NCBI GenBank assembly: GCA_948099385.1
Contig: CANUEZ040000199.1
Coordinates: 3,606,001 to 3,670,000 of the forward strand
Reading direction: 5' to 3'
Origin: Fasciola hepatica
Taxonomy: Eukaryota > Platyhelminthes > Trematoda > Plagiorchiida > Fasciolidae
DNA: 64,000 bases
This document shows positions 1 to 12,389 of this stretch, piece after piece. The position numbers and the translations under genes are program-made. A model generated the notes under the pieces. That model searched no databases and was not told the origin of the DNA. It saw only the letters and a list, made by a program, of their open reading frames with translations. How positions within the stretch are numbered: the stretch's first letter is position 1; each line of letters opens with the position of its first letter.

Positions 1-3000
1 TTCTTAGGAATTCATTCATATCTAGGATAATGCCGAAGTTAGAATGTTAGGACCGTAACTGCCACGGACAACGTCACATTTCTGACTCTTCTACAAGGCC
101 CAAATTAGAGAAACTCAATGACAAATTCGACAATTCTAAAGTGAAGTGGTAAATGAGGTTTCTCAAGAGCATCATCAGCTAGGTGGAGTACTGTCACAGA
201 TAGTGATTGTTTTCAGAACAAACACACATATTACTGCACTATTTTGAGTCCCCTATATGCCTAGTGCAATAGAAGATGAATACTCAGCTGCTGTATAACC
301 GCTGTACTGCAGAAATGACTCATGAAAATCACGATAGTGAAAAACGTTCAAAGAAGTGAGTGACAAAACATAAGTTTGTGGGTAATCGAAGGAGGTAAGG
401 AGCTACAGAGGATTTATAAGTCATAGCGCAAGTAAACAAACGTTTATTCTGGAATCGAGGTGTAGATGTTGATATGCCTAATTTTAAGATCGGAATGCAG
501 GGAGAGTGTGCTATCATCCAAGATCCTATGGGGGAAAGTTGGACGAGCTTTGTGGTTTTGTGTTACGACAAGTAAGTGATTTTACCACGTCGGAAAAAAA
601 TGTTTAAGGGATTTGTCGTTAATTTTGAAAGCTTTGGTAAACAGTGTGGGGAACTTGGCGGAGAAAGTATTGAGTCAGCGTGGAAGAATGCACGAAAATA
701 TAAAGCGTATTATTAGGTGAAACAGAGTAAAGAATTAATTTAGTCTTATCAAGTAAAAGATGATTCGTCGACTTTTTAAAATGAATTCCGCGATATGATC
801 TGTCCATGTAATGTCACGAATGATGGTGTAAATTACTTCTCTGTTATATGCATTCTCACTTGTCCTACTCGCGAGTAGTGTGCACATGCATCATAAACCT
901 CGAGCATCGATGACCTAATGTCTCCGTTTCTAATGCACTGACAGTTCACATTTACGTTTCATGGTGTACACTGCTTGAACATTCTACGTTTATATTCCTG
1001 ACTCTGCTGTCCTGTGACCGTATATTTCAATTGTAAGAGAGATTTTCTGAACGTCTCACCCTTGCATAAAAGCCGATCGCTGGAGACACGATCCCCCGGC
1101 CGCAGCCCCACGGACACAGTACCACACCGTTAAACCACAGAGTACGCCCGTGGCAGAAATAAACCTGTTGTCGGGTTCATTTGTTAAGGTGGACACATAT
1201 CTCTTCTTTCGTTTTCTAACTGCTACTATTTGTACTTTCACTCCGGTAACTCCTTTGTAAATTCAAATTATGGATTATTTTCTCATTCTGTGACTGAAGC
1301 CATCATTTCGTATTAGCTAGAAAGCTTCCTGATTTTCTATCTGCACTGTGACCGTACGGCGCGACAGTTTCGCTTGACTCCTTGCTGAGTGCACCATTTA
1401 TGACTGTAATGTCCAGACTTACCAGATAACTTTCTGTGCTGTTGTTCTTAGTTGCTTACCTGGCTGTAAGTCATTTGCATTTATGTATTTCTATGCATTG
1501 CATTATATAGAACCACGAAATTTAGCTGAACACGGTTATTCAATTGGAATTCGTTCTGCTGCTCGTAGCCGTATACAGCCCGTATCATGCGTAAAGCCAG
1601 TGAGACTAAATTTTAGCTAGACTGAAAGCCCAAATAATCAGGATAGTTGCTACAAATGATTACACTGATGTACTCGACGGAGTATACTCCTTGCATTACT
1701 TCTCCATTGAGGACTAGGTGCGGCTTGAATGTTGTTAAGTCAAATTATTGATTGCTTTTTTGGAGGCTATATCTGAGCACTTCAGAAAATTTATCCGTGA
1801 ATAACGGATGACGAAATGGCACTCTGTAGAATGTCTTAGGTAGAAAGAAGCATGGAACAAGTTCAAGTGTAATTTGTTGTCGAATGGATCAGTAGTTAGA
1901 CAAAAGATTAGTGCCATATTTGCTGACGTCAGAGTCTGCACACGAGTAATTGTGGTCAATCAAATCAATTAAAAGCTCCAGTTTAATCCAAAAATTAAAA
2001 CTCCAACAGGTGAACTTTTGGGATCAATAGATGATTAAACATAGTGGGCGACAGAGGCCACGGCTTCGGGGGTTGAATGAAATTGGCGATATGCAAATCT
2101 CTTAGATTCTAAAGCATTAATCTGGCAGATAATCGTTTCAGTATATTCTTTGCAAACAGTATAAGGGACACCGGTGTTAAGGCTACTGGAATTAGTTAAG
2201 ACACACATTTTTTGATACTTTAGTGATAGAAGTTACTTTCTAACAACCGGAAATAATACAGCGATTTAGGCACAGGTCAAAGAGGTCACAAAGAGTGGTC
2301 GTGCGGGTCTCTAACACGATCGGTTATAGACGGTCTGAACCACTAGTCATTTTGCACCGAATTGCGTGAGCTTTTTGAATACGTCCAAGGAGATGATACC
2401 ATGGTGGGGTTCTGATAAAAGTCAGCATCGTAGTTTGTGATGAGTGGTGAGTGAGAGTTAGCAGCAAGGTAACGATTGAGTCTGACATCTGCTAGAGATG
2501 ACTGCTTAAAAGAGCTAGCGTCGCTTAGGTGCACGTAATCCTCAACGTCTCTGCAATTGTCGCCGGGGGTTCGTGGGTGCATATACGGAGCTTTCAGTCC
2601 TTGAAACCCAGTTTTATTTCATTTTGATAGAGCTCTCACTATACTGAGGTCTCTGACCTTTAAGGACGCTCTATTATACGATGTATACGCTTCACCTGGG
2701 AGAACAGTAACGATGGGGTCAGATGTACTAAGCTTTCATGGGACAGTAAACATTAATATAGGAATAAATTTACTCAGCTAAATGTCGGACAGAAATTTCG
2801 CGTAGATTAGAGTTATCTGAGTCGCACGATATAATACATCGTGAAAATCAACAGAAAATTAACTTGGAGAGTAGCCCGTCCAAACTGTCTTATTTATTCT
2901 CTACCGTTTGTCTAACTCTGAGAACGAATATAATATCCAAAAGTGGATTCATATTTGGTTGTGGTAGGATCTAATATTTGTCGTGTCAGGTCAATTTGAT

Positions 3001-4189
3001 CGACCAATAACCGAGCACTGGGTACAGCGGTTTCTTCCGCTACCTCTCTGCACAAACCCCACTCGGATATCGGTACAATCAAGTTCATCGAAACGTCCCT
3101 TTATAAACCTAAAAACAAAGACACGTTTTCCGTGGCCTCGATATCGTGGCTTTTTGGCTAATCTGCAGAAAACATTCGATTAGGTGAATTCCGAAATTCT
3201 GAAGCAATTTCCTTCATTAACTAAAATACTGACGGAGCTCATAGCCCTGTTGCCATCTTCGAGTTTGTGAATCCGGCAAACAGTTTCGTGTTTATGGTTA
3301 TATTTTATTCAGGAATACCGGTAGAACTGCTGTGGGTTGTGGTTTCAAGCCGTCAACTTTCTTCACTTACAATTTATTCCGGATGGTCGCATAAGTGATC
3401 ACATCCTCGCGTGTGAACCCAGTCATACACAGTTACCGTTACAATATAGCAATGTGTGAATAACTGACGGGAGCATTCGTTACGCAGCAGGAATGCTCAA
3501 CTCAACATCCTTTAGGCCCACTTTTGGAAACGCAATTTCCGAATAAACATAACGGAACTGGCATCATGATGCAAAGCTGAGGGCGTACGTCAAAAATGAC
3601 TGAAAATAAGTCGTTCTTTTTTATTGTTACCTAAAACTCATTTGAGCATTGCGTCTGGATGTTGGCATCAGGAGCGATAACTGAAACGTCAAACCTTCGT
3701 GGAAGGTCCAGTTACGCCGGTGGCAATTATTTCGTCTGTATTATGAGATCTTAACCCTGCAACTCAGAGACATCCTGCGTAAAACTCCGTAACAGCCTAA
3801 TAGTTTTGGGAAAATGTTCCAATGCCTCGGCATTAACTGATTAGGGAATAAAGGTCCGGTTTAGCTCATAGTACTTCAAAAGTTGACGACTTAACAAGCT
3901 GTGCAAAACAATCCGGAAAAACAAACTTAAGGTCTCGAAAAATTCGGAAAAGATTGGCAGTAAACAACTCAGTTGATTCAAAAATTCCACATTTTTGAGT
4001 GCTTCTTTCAGGCAGCGAAAATTAAGTACACGTTTGATATTTAAATGTAACCACTTGTCCGTCCTTGCATATTTTTTTTCGTTAATATCTTGCCTGCCTG
4101 AGATGTTATTGCATTGCTAACTTCAAAGAAGACAGAGTTTCACAACCAGTATTGTTGTGATTACTTTATTTGTTTGTTTCTCTCTTCAG
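1..4189. other. Stretch without a supported gene
   Basis: Only short open frames occur here and none shows a recognisable domain. I looked for the N-terminal part of the CAP domain (the conserved His-Asn near helix 1 and the Tyr-Gly-Glu-Asn region) that should precede the exon at 4190 and did not find it. It may lie upstream of the window, may be too diverged to see, or may be lost. The stretch is AT-rich, with a few short A/T runs. Confidence 0.5.
1083..1160 (-). repeat. Possible tRNA-like SINE head
   Basis: On the minus strand, TGGTTTAACGGTG resembles a tRNA A box. A GC-rich segment ending GGGGGATCGTG follows and could be a decayed B box. The segment is much more GC-rich than its surroundings. 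The B box is a poor match to GGTTCGANTCC and no second copy of this sequence was seen in the window, so the call is weak. Confidence 0.2.
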
Positions 4190-4264
4190 GCCTCGAAGTA
4201 GCACAACAGTGGTATAAGGAGATCAAGTACTTCCGCTTCGGTGAAGAAAAACAAAAAAATTGTG
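4190..4264 (+). CDS. CAP-domain (VAL/GAPR-1-like) gene, internal exon
   Basis: A 75-base exon lies between a pyrimidine-rich acceptor (TCTCTTCAG, ending 4189) and a consensus donor (GTATGT from 4265). It encodes LEVAQQWYKEIKYFRFGEE followed by KQKNC. The pattern W-Y-x-E-I-K-x-Y/F-x-F is the central helix region of the CAP/SCP-TAPS domain and fits the cytosolic GAPR-1 (GLIPR2) branch better than the secreted Cys-rich branch. Flatworms have many such venom-allergen-like (VAL) proteins; the group without signal peptide resembles GAPR-1. The exon enters in the second codon base and ends one base into a codon, which matches the phase of the exon at 5735. Upstream exons were not found, so the gene is partial in this window. 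Family placement is solid; membership of a particular VAL group is inference. Confidence 0.8.
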
Positions 4265-5734
4265 GTATGTTTGTAATTCCCGACTGCGAGCAAATAATTA
4301 TTTCAGATTTGTTTACTCCGAAACCCAGCAACCGATTGCTGTGATTTCGTTGTTATTTATCGAACTCATTCTGTTTGAGGGCACCGACAGTTAAACTATG
4401 GTGGAAGTTTTGTTATTTACCGCTAAAAATATCAGGTAAAATGTTAAACCTGTGTGAATAAGAGCGCCTCTTCAATCGTATCACTGACGATCTCCGTTAT
4501 CACTGCAATCCGTAGGAATGGCAAATAAGTCTCCTATATGCCCTTTGGAATCTCCATACAGCCATTTTGGGCTTTTGAATCCTCAACTTTTAAACAAACT
4601 CCACGCAAACGATAGTCGAGTGGATTCCAGTGCATGCTCAGTTTTGTGCACCTGAAATTATCACCAAACCCTGGATCACACAAAATGCGAAGAGCGAAGT
4701 GAGAGACTGAGATTGTGTCTGGGATAAGAAGAGTGATCACATGATTGGGATCTTGTATGCATGTTTTGGAAACAGCATACATCCATGTATCGATCATTTT
4801 GCGTCGAAGGAGCCTGCTTGGGAAAACTACTATCTGTCCCAGCTGGTGAGCCCGGTCGAGCTCAAACAACTAATTGGACGGTTCGGTACATGCACCTAAT
4901 ACATTCATTCTGTCCAATTTATCCATAGTCTTGTGTACTTCTAAAGAAGTGAACCAGAAAACGCGTAGTCATGTTCACAGTTGCCGCATAATCCTCCATT
5001 TTCTTTTTTGAATAATAAACTACTTCCCTATTCAGCTAGTAGCATGCACGTTTTCCCGAGGTAGAGTCATTTACGACGAGGAAAGTTGGGGAGTTAAATA
5101 TGATGGATGTCACCTATCACAATGAATTCGAAATAAACAACAACTGATTTGCATCATTCGGATGCAAATTTGATAGAAGAGGTCAACGCTTCTGAAGCTA
5201 TTTCTTATAATAAGTCACTAAAGATGTGTGTGTGTTCAATGTTGTAGTAATCGGTTGCATAACTAACCAAAAACGAAGTATCCCTGGTTTGCATCTGCTC
5301 AACAGTTGAACAGCTGCTTGTGATTGACGGCTACTTACGATTTTAGTTTTGTTACTTGAAGACGGCTTGATGATGTTAGTCAGAAGGCCAAGTTTATCTT
5401 CAGTATACTTATTTTTCCTGTCTAGGCAGCCAAAATGGGCTGGAAACGTCCAGAAAAGGCCTTGACGAAGTGATGTCATTAGTACTCAGAATTCACCTGG
5501 AATGGTGATACATTTGGAATTAAATTACTCTACTCGGCAAGCAACCCGTCGTCTAAACTGCATTGTATTTGGGGACTTTCATGGGATTATAACTAGTGAC
5601 TGCAGCCAGCTAGCATGAGGCCCTGTGGATACCGAATTCCAAAATCCTATACATTTACCAGCCTAATTATCTTTAGAATCACTCCGAATCTAGAACATTT
5701 ACGAATGTTATCTTCCATACCAATTTATTTTCAG

Positions 5735-5940
5735 ACGAATTTTCCCAAATGATCTGGAAAGGAACACGAAGAGCCGGTTTCGGCCGTGCCAGTTTACCAC
5801 ACGGATGTGCAATCGTTGTCGTCGGTTTCTACATGGAGCGTGGCAATGTGGAAGGCGGATACACGGAAAATGTGCCTCCACTGTTTGAGACAAAAGCAAT
5901 CCTGCCATTTGATGAGCTACTGATAAAACAACTCTGTTGA
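5735..5940 (+). CDS. CAP-domain (VAL/GAPR-1-like) gene, terminal exon
   Basis: The terminal exon starts after TTTATTTTCAG and ends with TGA at 5938-5940. Joined to the exon at 4190-4264 it keeps frame across a 1.47 kb intron and continues the CAP domain: DEFSQMIWKGTRRAGFGRA (CAP1 motif region), then a strand with VVVGFYMERGNV, then G-G-Y-x-E-N-V-P-P. The order and spacing match the C-terminal half of GAPR-1-type proteins, including the GNV and ENV-P landmarks. The position normally held by the CAP1 histidine (G-H-F/Y-T-Q) reads D-E-F-S-Q, so one of the usual cavity residues is absent if this splicing is right. After ENVPP a tail of about 20 residues (FETKAILPFDELL...) ends in LC. No canonical AATAAA is obvious in the next 150 bases. 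Confidence 0.85.
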
Positions 5941-7540
5941 TTCAAACAAGCATTCATTTTTGATTTAGAGAGCTCATTCATTACACATTCATTTCATTCA
6001 GACGCTTTCATAGCATCACTGATTCTTCTTATTTCAAGAAACATGTGAACTGTAAATTTTATTTGAATACATTATACTTGCCACGAATGAGATACTGCAT
6101 TGTCTAGCTATACCTGGTGATAACAAGTGCTACTAGGTTATTCTTATCTATTTGGTATCAGAGTTTTTTGTGTGAAATGACTGTGGATAATGGTACCTGT
6201 ACAGCAGATCGTCTTTGCCACCACGAGTCATCGTCCGATCATTCATCATCCGGTACCCCAAGATTGGCGGAGCTACAGTTCGTTGTGAACTTGATCAGTT
6301 TCGCTTTGGAATTATTTTCATTATCACTACATGTCGCTCAGAGCTCGCTATCCAAAGAAAACTTGCATTCCGTCTAGCGAAAGGTCATGTTTTGTTTCGT
6401 CATTCACAACTCGTTTCAATACGCAGTGGCAAAAATCAAAATGGATTAGAAAATGCCAGCTAACGGTTGGTACACTGTCCTTAATTACAAAACCCCATAG
6501 ATGATAAATCCTGCATTTGCTAGTATCGAAAAAGAATGCAAGAAAAGAACTGGCGGTAATGGGGTAATTTCACGTGAAACTTCTGAAATAGTTTTCACTT
6601 CTTCTTGTGCCAATGATGACTGCTTGGTTATCAGACTTTATCCTAAGTTCTCGCTTTATCAAGGCACTGCGACCAATAATCCCTATATAGGTCCATTTTA
6701 ATCTCAGACGAAAATCAACTTATTCTTTGATGCTTTCGTATCCGTTCTGATTCCATTACTGTCTGACTGTTTGTACATTGTTTTTTGATATTTAAATCGC
6801 GTCCGCATGTATCCCATCTCTCTTTATCTCGAGTGAACTCTATCTTATCCAACCAAGGGTAGATGCTATTTTAGGCGGAACTATTGCCAACCACTCTGTT
6901 CTTTTCAATTTACAATTGAAAGCTCTTGTTTCAACGTGTGATCAACCTTGCATTGCTGTCAGGCCCTAAATTTATTCACGTTCAGCACAAGGATAACTCG
7001 TCAAGAAAATACATAGAGGGCATCTATGGAAACTTATTGTCCATTAACATTTCCATTCCTAAGAGATCTCTTTTCAAGATTTCTTCATGGTTTTCTTTCG
7101 ATTGCTCTCTTTGACCGTTAGACTAATTTAGGAAGTATGGTACTGTACTGTGCCTTTTACCAATAGCAGAATAACTTCATAATTGCTTAAATCTCTGTGA
7201 AGGCAGAAACATGTCTATACACTTAAGGATCAGGCTTCTATGGAACATCACCCTATAATGGCCAAACAATAGACATAACTGTTGAATACAACAATTACCC
7301 ACCAAATCTTTTGTACCACAAACACCGAGCGTCTGTGGCACGGAATCTGTCTTTTTTGCTGACAACAGGTCGGGTCAAGAAGCTGTAATACAGACGCCGA
7401 CAGCCTGAAAACTGCGGTTTCTCGTCCCTTTGCGGATACACTTCGATTCTGCAACCCTTCTGTTGCATCAGAAGTAGAGGCATTTTTTTTCGGAAAAGTA
7501 GTCAGGTTACTTCAAACCTCAAAATCAGCTTCTGCTGTGG
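5941..7540. other. No supported gene; possible 5' part of decayed LINE
   Basis: Two overlapping open frames at 6117-6463 (+) have no domain I recognise. Because a decayed LINE reverse transcriptase follows on the same strand from about 7560, this stretch could be its ORF1 and endonuclease region, but no endonuclease motif (such as G-D-F-N) can be read. Host 3' UTR sequence of the CAP gene presumably occupies the first few hundred bases. Confidence 0.3.
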
Positions 7541-7559
7541 GTTCAGACAGCTAGTCCTC

Positions 7560-8420
7560 CACTGTTCTCAAATTTGGAGCAAGCTCACTATACGGAGTCA
7601 TGACATCCTTCATCAATAAGTTTGTTGATGCTTGTGCTATTCCTGCCTCCTGCAAACTCACAATAAAGGTGTCGATTCCAAATAGTTTACTTCTGTCGTC
7701 TACTCAAAGTATTTTCTTCCTGTCACTGTCAATTACTCTGTGCTCAAGTCCTTAGCCGATTGAGTTCCTTTTCCGCAGTTTCTCATAAACGATACCACAT
7801 TGAATGCAAACCTATCAGATGCACTCCAGACGCAGTTGCTTCAGTTTGCCATTTATTTCGAAGAGCTTGAATAGTTTCGCGATACCCTTTCGCTGTCTCT
7901 TCTTTTAAATACCCCTTTTTGAAGCAGCTGCCCGTTCTCTACTTCTTCAAAAGCTGGAGTCCTATTGCTGGCGTAGTTTTTTACCTCCGTGGTTAAAATA
8001 CCACATTTTCAGTTAAACGCAACGTACAGTAATTGATTATAGCCTAATAATGAACAATTCTGGTGTTCTTAACGGGGCCATTTGTTTTCTCTTTGTTCTC
8101 TTCACATATGCTAGCAAATTATGCATTGTACCACTCACTAAACGTTTTAGGCACGCGATAAATTGCTTCCAGTTCGTCTCCAATTACACGGACTTAGCCT
8201 CTTTTTCCGAGAACTTGTATACTATCAGGAACTGTTCCCCATTCTAGCCTACTTCCCAATACTTCCAAATGTTTCCAGAGTGCTTTCTCCCTTGCTCATT
8301 CCTCTTACTCCAAAGTGTCATCTCTCATCAACTTTATGCTCGTCCTCAGAACTGAATCGGTCAAATATTTAGCCATTAAAATTTACAATTCTCTTCCTGT
8401 ATTCCGCACTGTGAATAAAA
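7560..8420 (+). pseudogene. CR1-like LINE reverse transcriptase remnant
   Basis: Reading the plus strand across frameshifts and stops gives the reverse-transcriptase landmarks in order: LLLQKLESY (about 7950), a Trp-Leu-Lys segment, TQRTVI (about 8020), NNSGVLNGAI followed by a Phe-Val-Leu-Phe segment (8050-8100), then an A-I-N-C-F-Q segment near 8157-8175. The same landmarks are seen in the LINE of the palindrome arms (LLRKLESL, VNNSRVLQGAVLSP), so the two belong to related lineages. The YxDD-type catalytic box is not readable and there are many stops, so it is dead. The element probably continues to the C-terminal piece at 9008-9238, interrupted by a GA-rich microsatellite. CR1/Jockey-type is inferred from the reverse-transcriptase C-terminal landmarks. 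Confidence 0.65.
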
Positions 8421-8650
8421 ATTCGTAGGCTAATATATTTCGGTATCAGACAAGTTATTACTACTTTTGTCCAATGGTGTATTACCTCAACATTACTCGA
8501 CTGTTCTCTCCAGTAATCCTCCCTGTTCCATACAGTAAAGGTTATATCTTACTTATTTTGCACTACATGTACGCTGAATTACAACATAAGTAAACTGCAT
8601 AAGCAAAAGAGGGTTTGGGGGGAACACTCACTTTAGAATCAGTTTATTGG

Positions 8651-8690
8651 AGAGAGCGAGAGAGAGAGAGAGAGAAGGAGAAAGAGTAGG
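8651..8690. repeat. (GA)n microsatellite
   Basis: Purine-rich GA/GAGA tract with a few interruptions (GAGAGAGCGAGAGAGAGAGA and onward). It sits inside the decayed LINE region. Confidence 0.9.
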
Positions 8691-9007
8691 TAAGTGCAAA
8701 GACAGAAGGTGGGCGGGTATTCTACAATTTAGGACTCCATGGGAAAGATTGAAAGACCTGGTGACATAGACTTGACAAGGAAGACTAGTTTCCTGGGCAC
8801 ATGATGATCGGGAAGATGTTTTGATAATAGGAACTTCCGAAGCAACTCAGAAGAACGGAATTCAAAGTAGTTCCGGTGGGAGAGAGATGACAAGGTAACC
8901 ACCCGTTGACGGGCCAGTAACTGCAGATTGGAGATTAAAGAAGAATCATTGATCGGTCAGATAACCTTTCGTATAATCCGGTCAAGCAGAGGAAGTGAAG
9001 TAAATGA

Positions 9008-9238
9008 ATGCTCATCCCACAAGTGACCGCAGCATTCAAATTCTCCGAGAAGATTCTTCCCGACCCTATACATCCACTGTACCATGAATTATCTGCACGC
9101 CACTGCATTTATAATTATCAGCACCGGTATAAATATCTATCGGGACTCGATAGAGCCATGTTTAACATGTGTTCTAATACTCAGTGTGAAATTCACAAAG
9201 GAACTACATACATACTTCAGTGGTTGAACCGGCTTTAA
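9008..9238 (+). pseudogene. CR1-like LINE, C-terminal end of pol
   Basis: The frame reads VTAAFKFSEKILPDPIHPLY followed by HELS, the typical conserved segment near the end of CR1-type reverse transcriptase ORFs (A-x-K-F-x-x-K-I/V-L-x-D-x-x-H-P-L-Y). It ends at a natural-looking stop at 9236-9238. The left palindrome arm has the comparable, more decayed segment near 39720-39800 (C-E-N-F-A-H-K-I-F-A-D-S). This is probably the 3' end of the LINE at 7560-8420, although the GA tract and an unassigned 300 bases lie between, so a separate insertion is possible. Confidence 0.7.
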
Positions 9239-9334
9239 TTCCACAATATTTTTTCTGTCCATTTCACGATGGCGCCATTCTGTTTCTCTTCGGTTGGATG
9301 AAATGGGAGGTATTTTAACTTACTGAAGTCCTGA

Positions 9335-9545
9335 ATACAGTGCAATACAAACAATGGAATAAAATACAATGCAATTTTATACAGTGTAATATAGTATTAT
9401 ACAGTACAATACAACACATTACAGTCATCATCCTCATCCTCATACGAATCTTCATCATCATCATCGTCAACCACTTGCGGTGAACATATAGGCACCTTAG
9501 TCCTGCTTTCGTTTGCGCCCAGCTCAACAGTTCAGTTCAGTTTGC
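9335..9545 (-). repeat. Simple-repeat-like LINE 3' terminus
   Basis: The segment holds a roughly 10-base periodic A/T-rich stretch (TACAGTGCAAT, TACAATGCAAT, TACAGTGTAAT, TACAGTACAAT), then CAT-rich sequence, then CAGTTCAGTTCAGTTTGCAC near 9529. Read on the minus strand the last part is GCAAACTGAACTGAACTG, the same 3' tail type as the LINE ending at 31107. I take it as LINE 3'-end debris. No coding sequence is attached. Confidence 0.45.
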
Positions 9546-10515
9546 ACTGTACTGTACCGAAGAAGGTAAGACGGGTGAGGAACTTTTGCACTTGAGCAGC
9601 CATAAAAGTCATCAGAAAAAAAGGAATAACCTCTCACATAGCCCTTGTTCTAGACCGCGCTGCAGCGTCGATTATCTACGTGTCTGAGTATTTCAGCTCC
9701 GTTCTCGCCGGGTGCATGCGGCCATCAGACTGATTCTTTTTTGTGCTATTTTTGTGCAGTTTTCCCGGCTTTTCCGGCTAACGGGTTAATCACAAGTCCC
9801 TCATATGTTCCATCTGGCTGGTTGCCTGAGATCCCGGTGAGTTCAGTCTAATAGTCTGTATGTCCCCTTTTGTCTGCAGGGGTATGCTTCCGACGCATTG
9901 TCCTTCCCTTCTTTGGTCGGTGGCTCTCAATTGGTTGGTCCGATCGGTTTGATACCCGCATCTTTCTGTTGCTATTGCGTTCCTTGCTTACGGACAGACA
10001 ACGTAACCTAACTCAATTAAACGGAAAGTCTCACTTGCAAGACCATTTTTGGACGGTCAATACCTCCCTTTCCATACCCAACCTAGCTATCTTCACGTAA
10101 CCAGCGAACATAGAACTTGGATTATTCAGTCCCATTGTTAGATCATGGATGAAGATGAGGAATAGCAGAGCGCATGCAGCTAGTTACCTCGTCTGATTGA
10201 GAGACGTAACTTCCCAACTTAACTTTAAATGTTCGCCCTCTCAAAAAGCTATTAATCCATTACCTCGTCCTTCCAGCAGTTCCAATATAATGTAGCTTGG
10301 CTGACAGGAACCTATTGTCCACGAAACCTAAAGCCTTATTTATTCTGTCACATCCCGACAGATGGGCCTTCATCCCATCGACTGGTAACCTAGCGTAGCT
10401 CAACTCTCTCATCTACTCCAAACTCTGATAATAGAGGTTCCTGCATTTCCACAGTAGTTTCCACTGCATCCGTTTCTATATGAAAAGTCGAAAAGCTTTC
10501 GGACCATAGCTTCCT

Positions 10516-10890
10516 TATGGTTCGGAAACATGGCCACTAAAAGATTAGGATATGAGAACACTGTCGACATTCAAGCACCACTGTCTTCGTTCCACTGCCC
10601 GAATCTGATAGGAACACGGTATCAATAATGCTGAGGTTCAGTGGAGGGTCTTAGGCATAAGACAAAAAACTGAAACTCATCAGGCTGAGGTGGATGGGAC
10701 ACGTGTTGGGCTTGTACTCGGGCGGGATTTCTCAGAGCACAATTTTTCGGAGGGGCGAGGCAACGGTTTGATGATGACTAAGGCTAGCCAGTCCAAGAAG
10801 TAAAATGTTCAAAAAGCTCAACCAGTAAAGTTCAACCAGTAGGATACCTAAGGCTTCTGGACGGGGTCCAAGAGACCCTCACTCCATTTT
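10516..10890 (+). pseudogene. RTE/CR1-like LINE, extreme C-terminus of pol
   Basis: One frame from 10516 reads YGSETWPLKD, then M-R-T-L-S-T-F-K-H-H-C-L-R-S-T-A-R-I, then NNAEVQWRVLG. A frame shift later it reads LRWMGHVLGL with a Gly-rich tail ending in GRGPRDPH. These are the well known landmarks of the last 150 residues of LINE polyproteins common in flatworms (YGSETW, FDHRCLRSIAR, RLRWLGHVLRM). Stops interrupt it (for example after the ARI). The same family end occurs on the other strand at 62740-63230. Confidence 0.85.
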
Positions 10891-11569
10891 TATATACACT
10901 GGAGGAACTGGTTCGGTTTTGCCATCATTAGCCCTCTTGTATTCATAAACCTTTTCCATCAACCCGATTCTACTACCAAAATTCTTTTACTGCTCTCTTA
11001 TTACCTTTGCTTTTTTCATTATTTCCTACTGAGGTAGCTTCTGAGAGATAGCAGTTGGACACAACACACCCAGTACATGGATAAGGATGGCTATAACTCA
11101 GCTGAAGGGAACTATCCTGTCCGCTGGTCAATAAGTGCCCTTGAAAAATGCCAACGGGGTGTTGGCCTTATCTTGTTTCCTCTGCCACTTCTAAGGTTTC
11201 CACACTTTCCCTCATAACATTTTTGGATTAAACTGAAACTTAGTAACTCATGGGCAGGTCCAGGCCGAAATAGCTAACCTTAGCTTGAACGGATATTTTC
11301 CTACTCTTCGGACCGATTGAGCCCTGCTTGTATCTTCTACTTTTCGTGTGTGTTATGTTTCGTACAACGTGTTTATGGCCTGTCTATGCGAACCTTTGAT
11401 TTACCCCATGCTACCAACTTTTCCCAGGGGTAAAACTTCTTCTGTATATCTAAGTAGATCTTCGTTACTGGTCTCCCTGCGCTCTTCCAGCAGAGGATTT
11501 ACGTAACTAGTTATTCGTTGTATTTCTTTTGCTTCTATCCTCAGTTCATCAATCCTAATTGTATCGTAG

Positions 11570-12250
11570 AATCAAAGTAACACTGTCAACCCGCGCCTTG
11601 TTGAGACCTAGTGTAACCTGGAATACCTCATAGTCACTCTTTCCGAGTGGTTTTTCAACCTCAGTAGCCCTAATGTCCGCTTGATATAGCTTTATGACTA
11701 AGCCGAACAGGGACTGAAGCGGCCCTCGCTCGTGCTTATTGGTTTGCGTTACACGTTATGTAAGTGTATGCTGCTAAATCTATTGCAGTGGATCAGCACC
11801 CGCTGATCCCCTTGAAGCGGTTTTGTTTTTGCATTTGATTTCCGTTAGGTTTATATCCTCGAACCCCTTGACGTGTGCTAACGTAGGTCGCAGCGTCTGT
11901 AAAGGTCCTGCGTCTTCCCTCTCTGCTGCCTAAGAAACCTGTTTATGTAGATAGTGCACACGTTCTTAATCGCGACCACTATGAAGCATGACTCATCCTG
12001 CATATTTCCCGAATCAAAGGTGAACGGAGCTTCCCAAAGGCCCAATTTGGACCTCAGCAGTACAGCCACCAGCCCTCTGCTCAGCCGTCTCTTCTATCTC
12101 ATTAGTAAGTAACGTACCTTTAAAAAAATGTAATTTCGTTTTCTCACCTCACCGGAGTTTCTGCCAAAGTAATGATATCGTGTCCTGTTATCCTAACTGT
12201 TAGCTCCTCGCGCTTACCCTGAAAGCTGCAGAAATTTATGCACCGAGTTT
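11570..12250 (-). pseudogene. LINE endonuclease (EN) domain remnant
   Basis: On the minus strand, starting near 12250, are K-R-E-E-L-T-V-R-I-T-G-H-D-I-I-T-L-A-E-T (the N-terminal strand and catalytic Glu region of apurinic-type LINE endonucleases), then GLVAVLLRSKLGLWEAPF (about 12060). Near 11700 comes PLGKSDYEVF, matching the C-terminal S-D-H motif with His replaced by Tyr. Frameshifts separate these blocks and the G-D-F-N motif cannot be read. Downstream, at 11560-11040 on the minus strand, no clear reverse transcriptase is visible. The domain belongs to a CR1/Jockey-type element. Confidence 0.6.
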
Positions 12251-12367
12251 ATGGTTTCTTAGCCAGTGTTCTTAACTCACTCTCTTTGGATCGGGGGAAC
12301 CCGGAAACAATTTATGAGATGATTTCATGCTCGGTTTGAATAGTTACGTGGTCGGTCAGACAGCCTC

Positions 12368-12389
12368 GCACGCACACACACACACACAT
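12368..12389. repeat. (CA)n microsatellite
   Basis: A short CA dinucleotide run (about ten units) with one CG interruption at its start. Confidence 0.9.
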
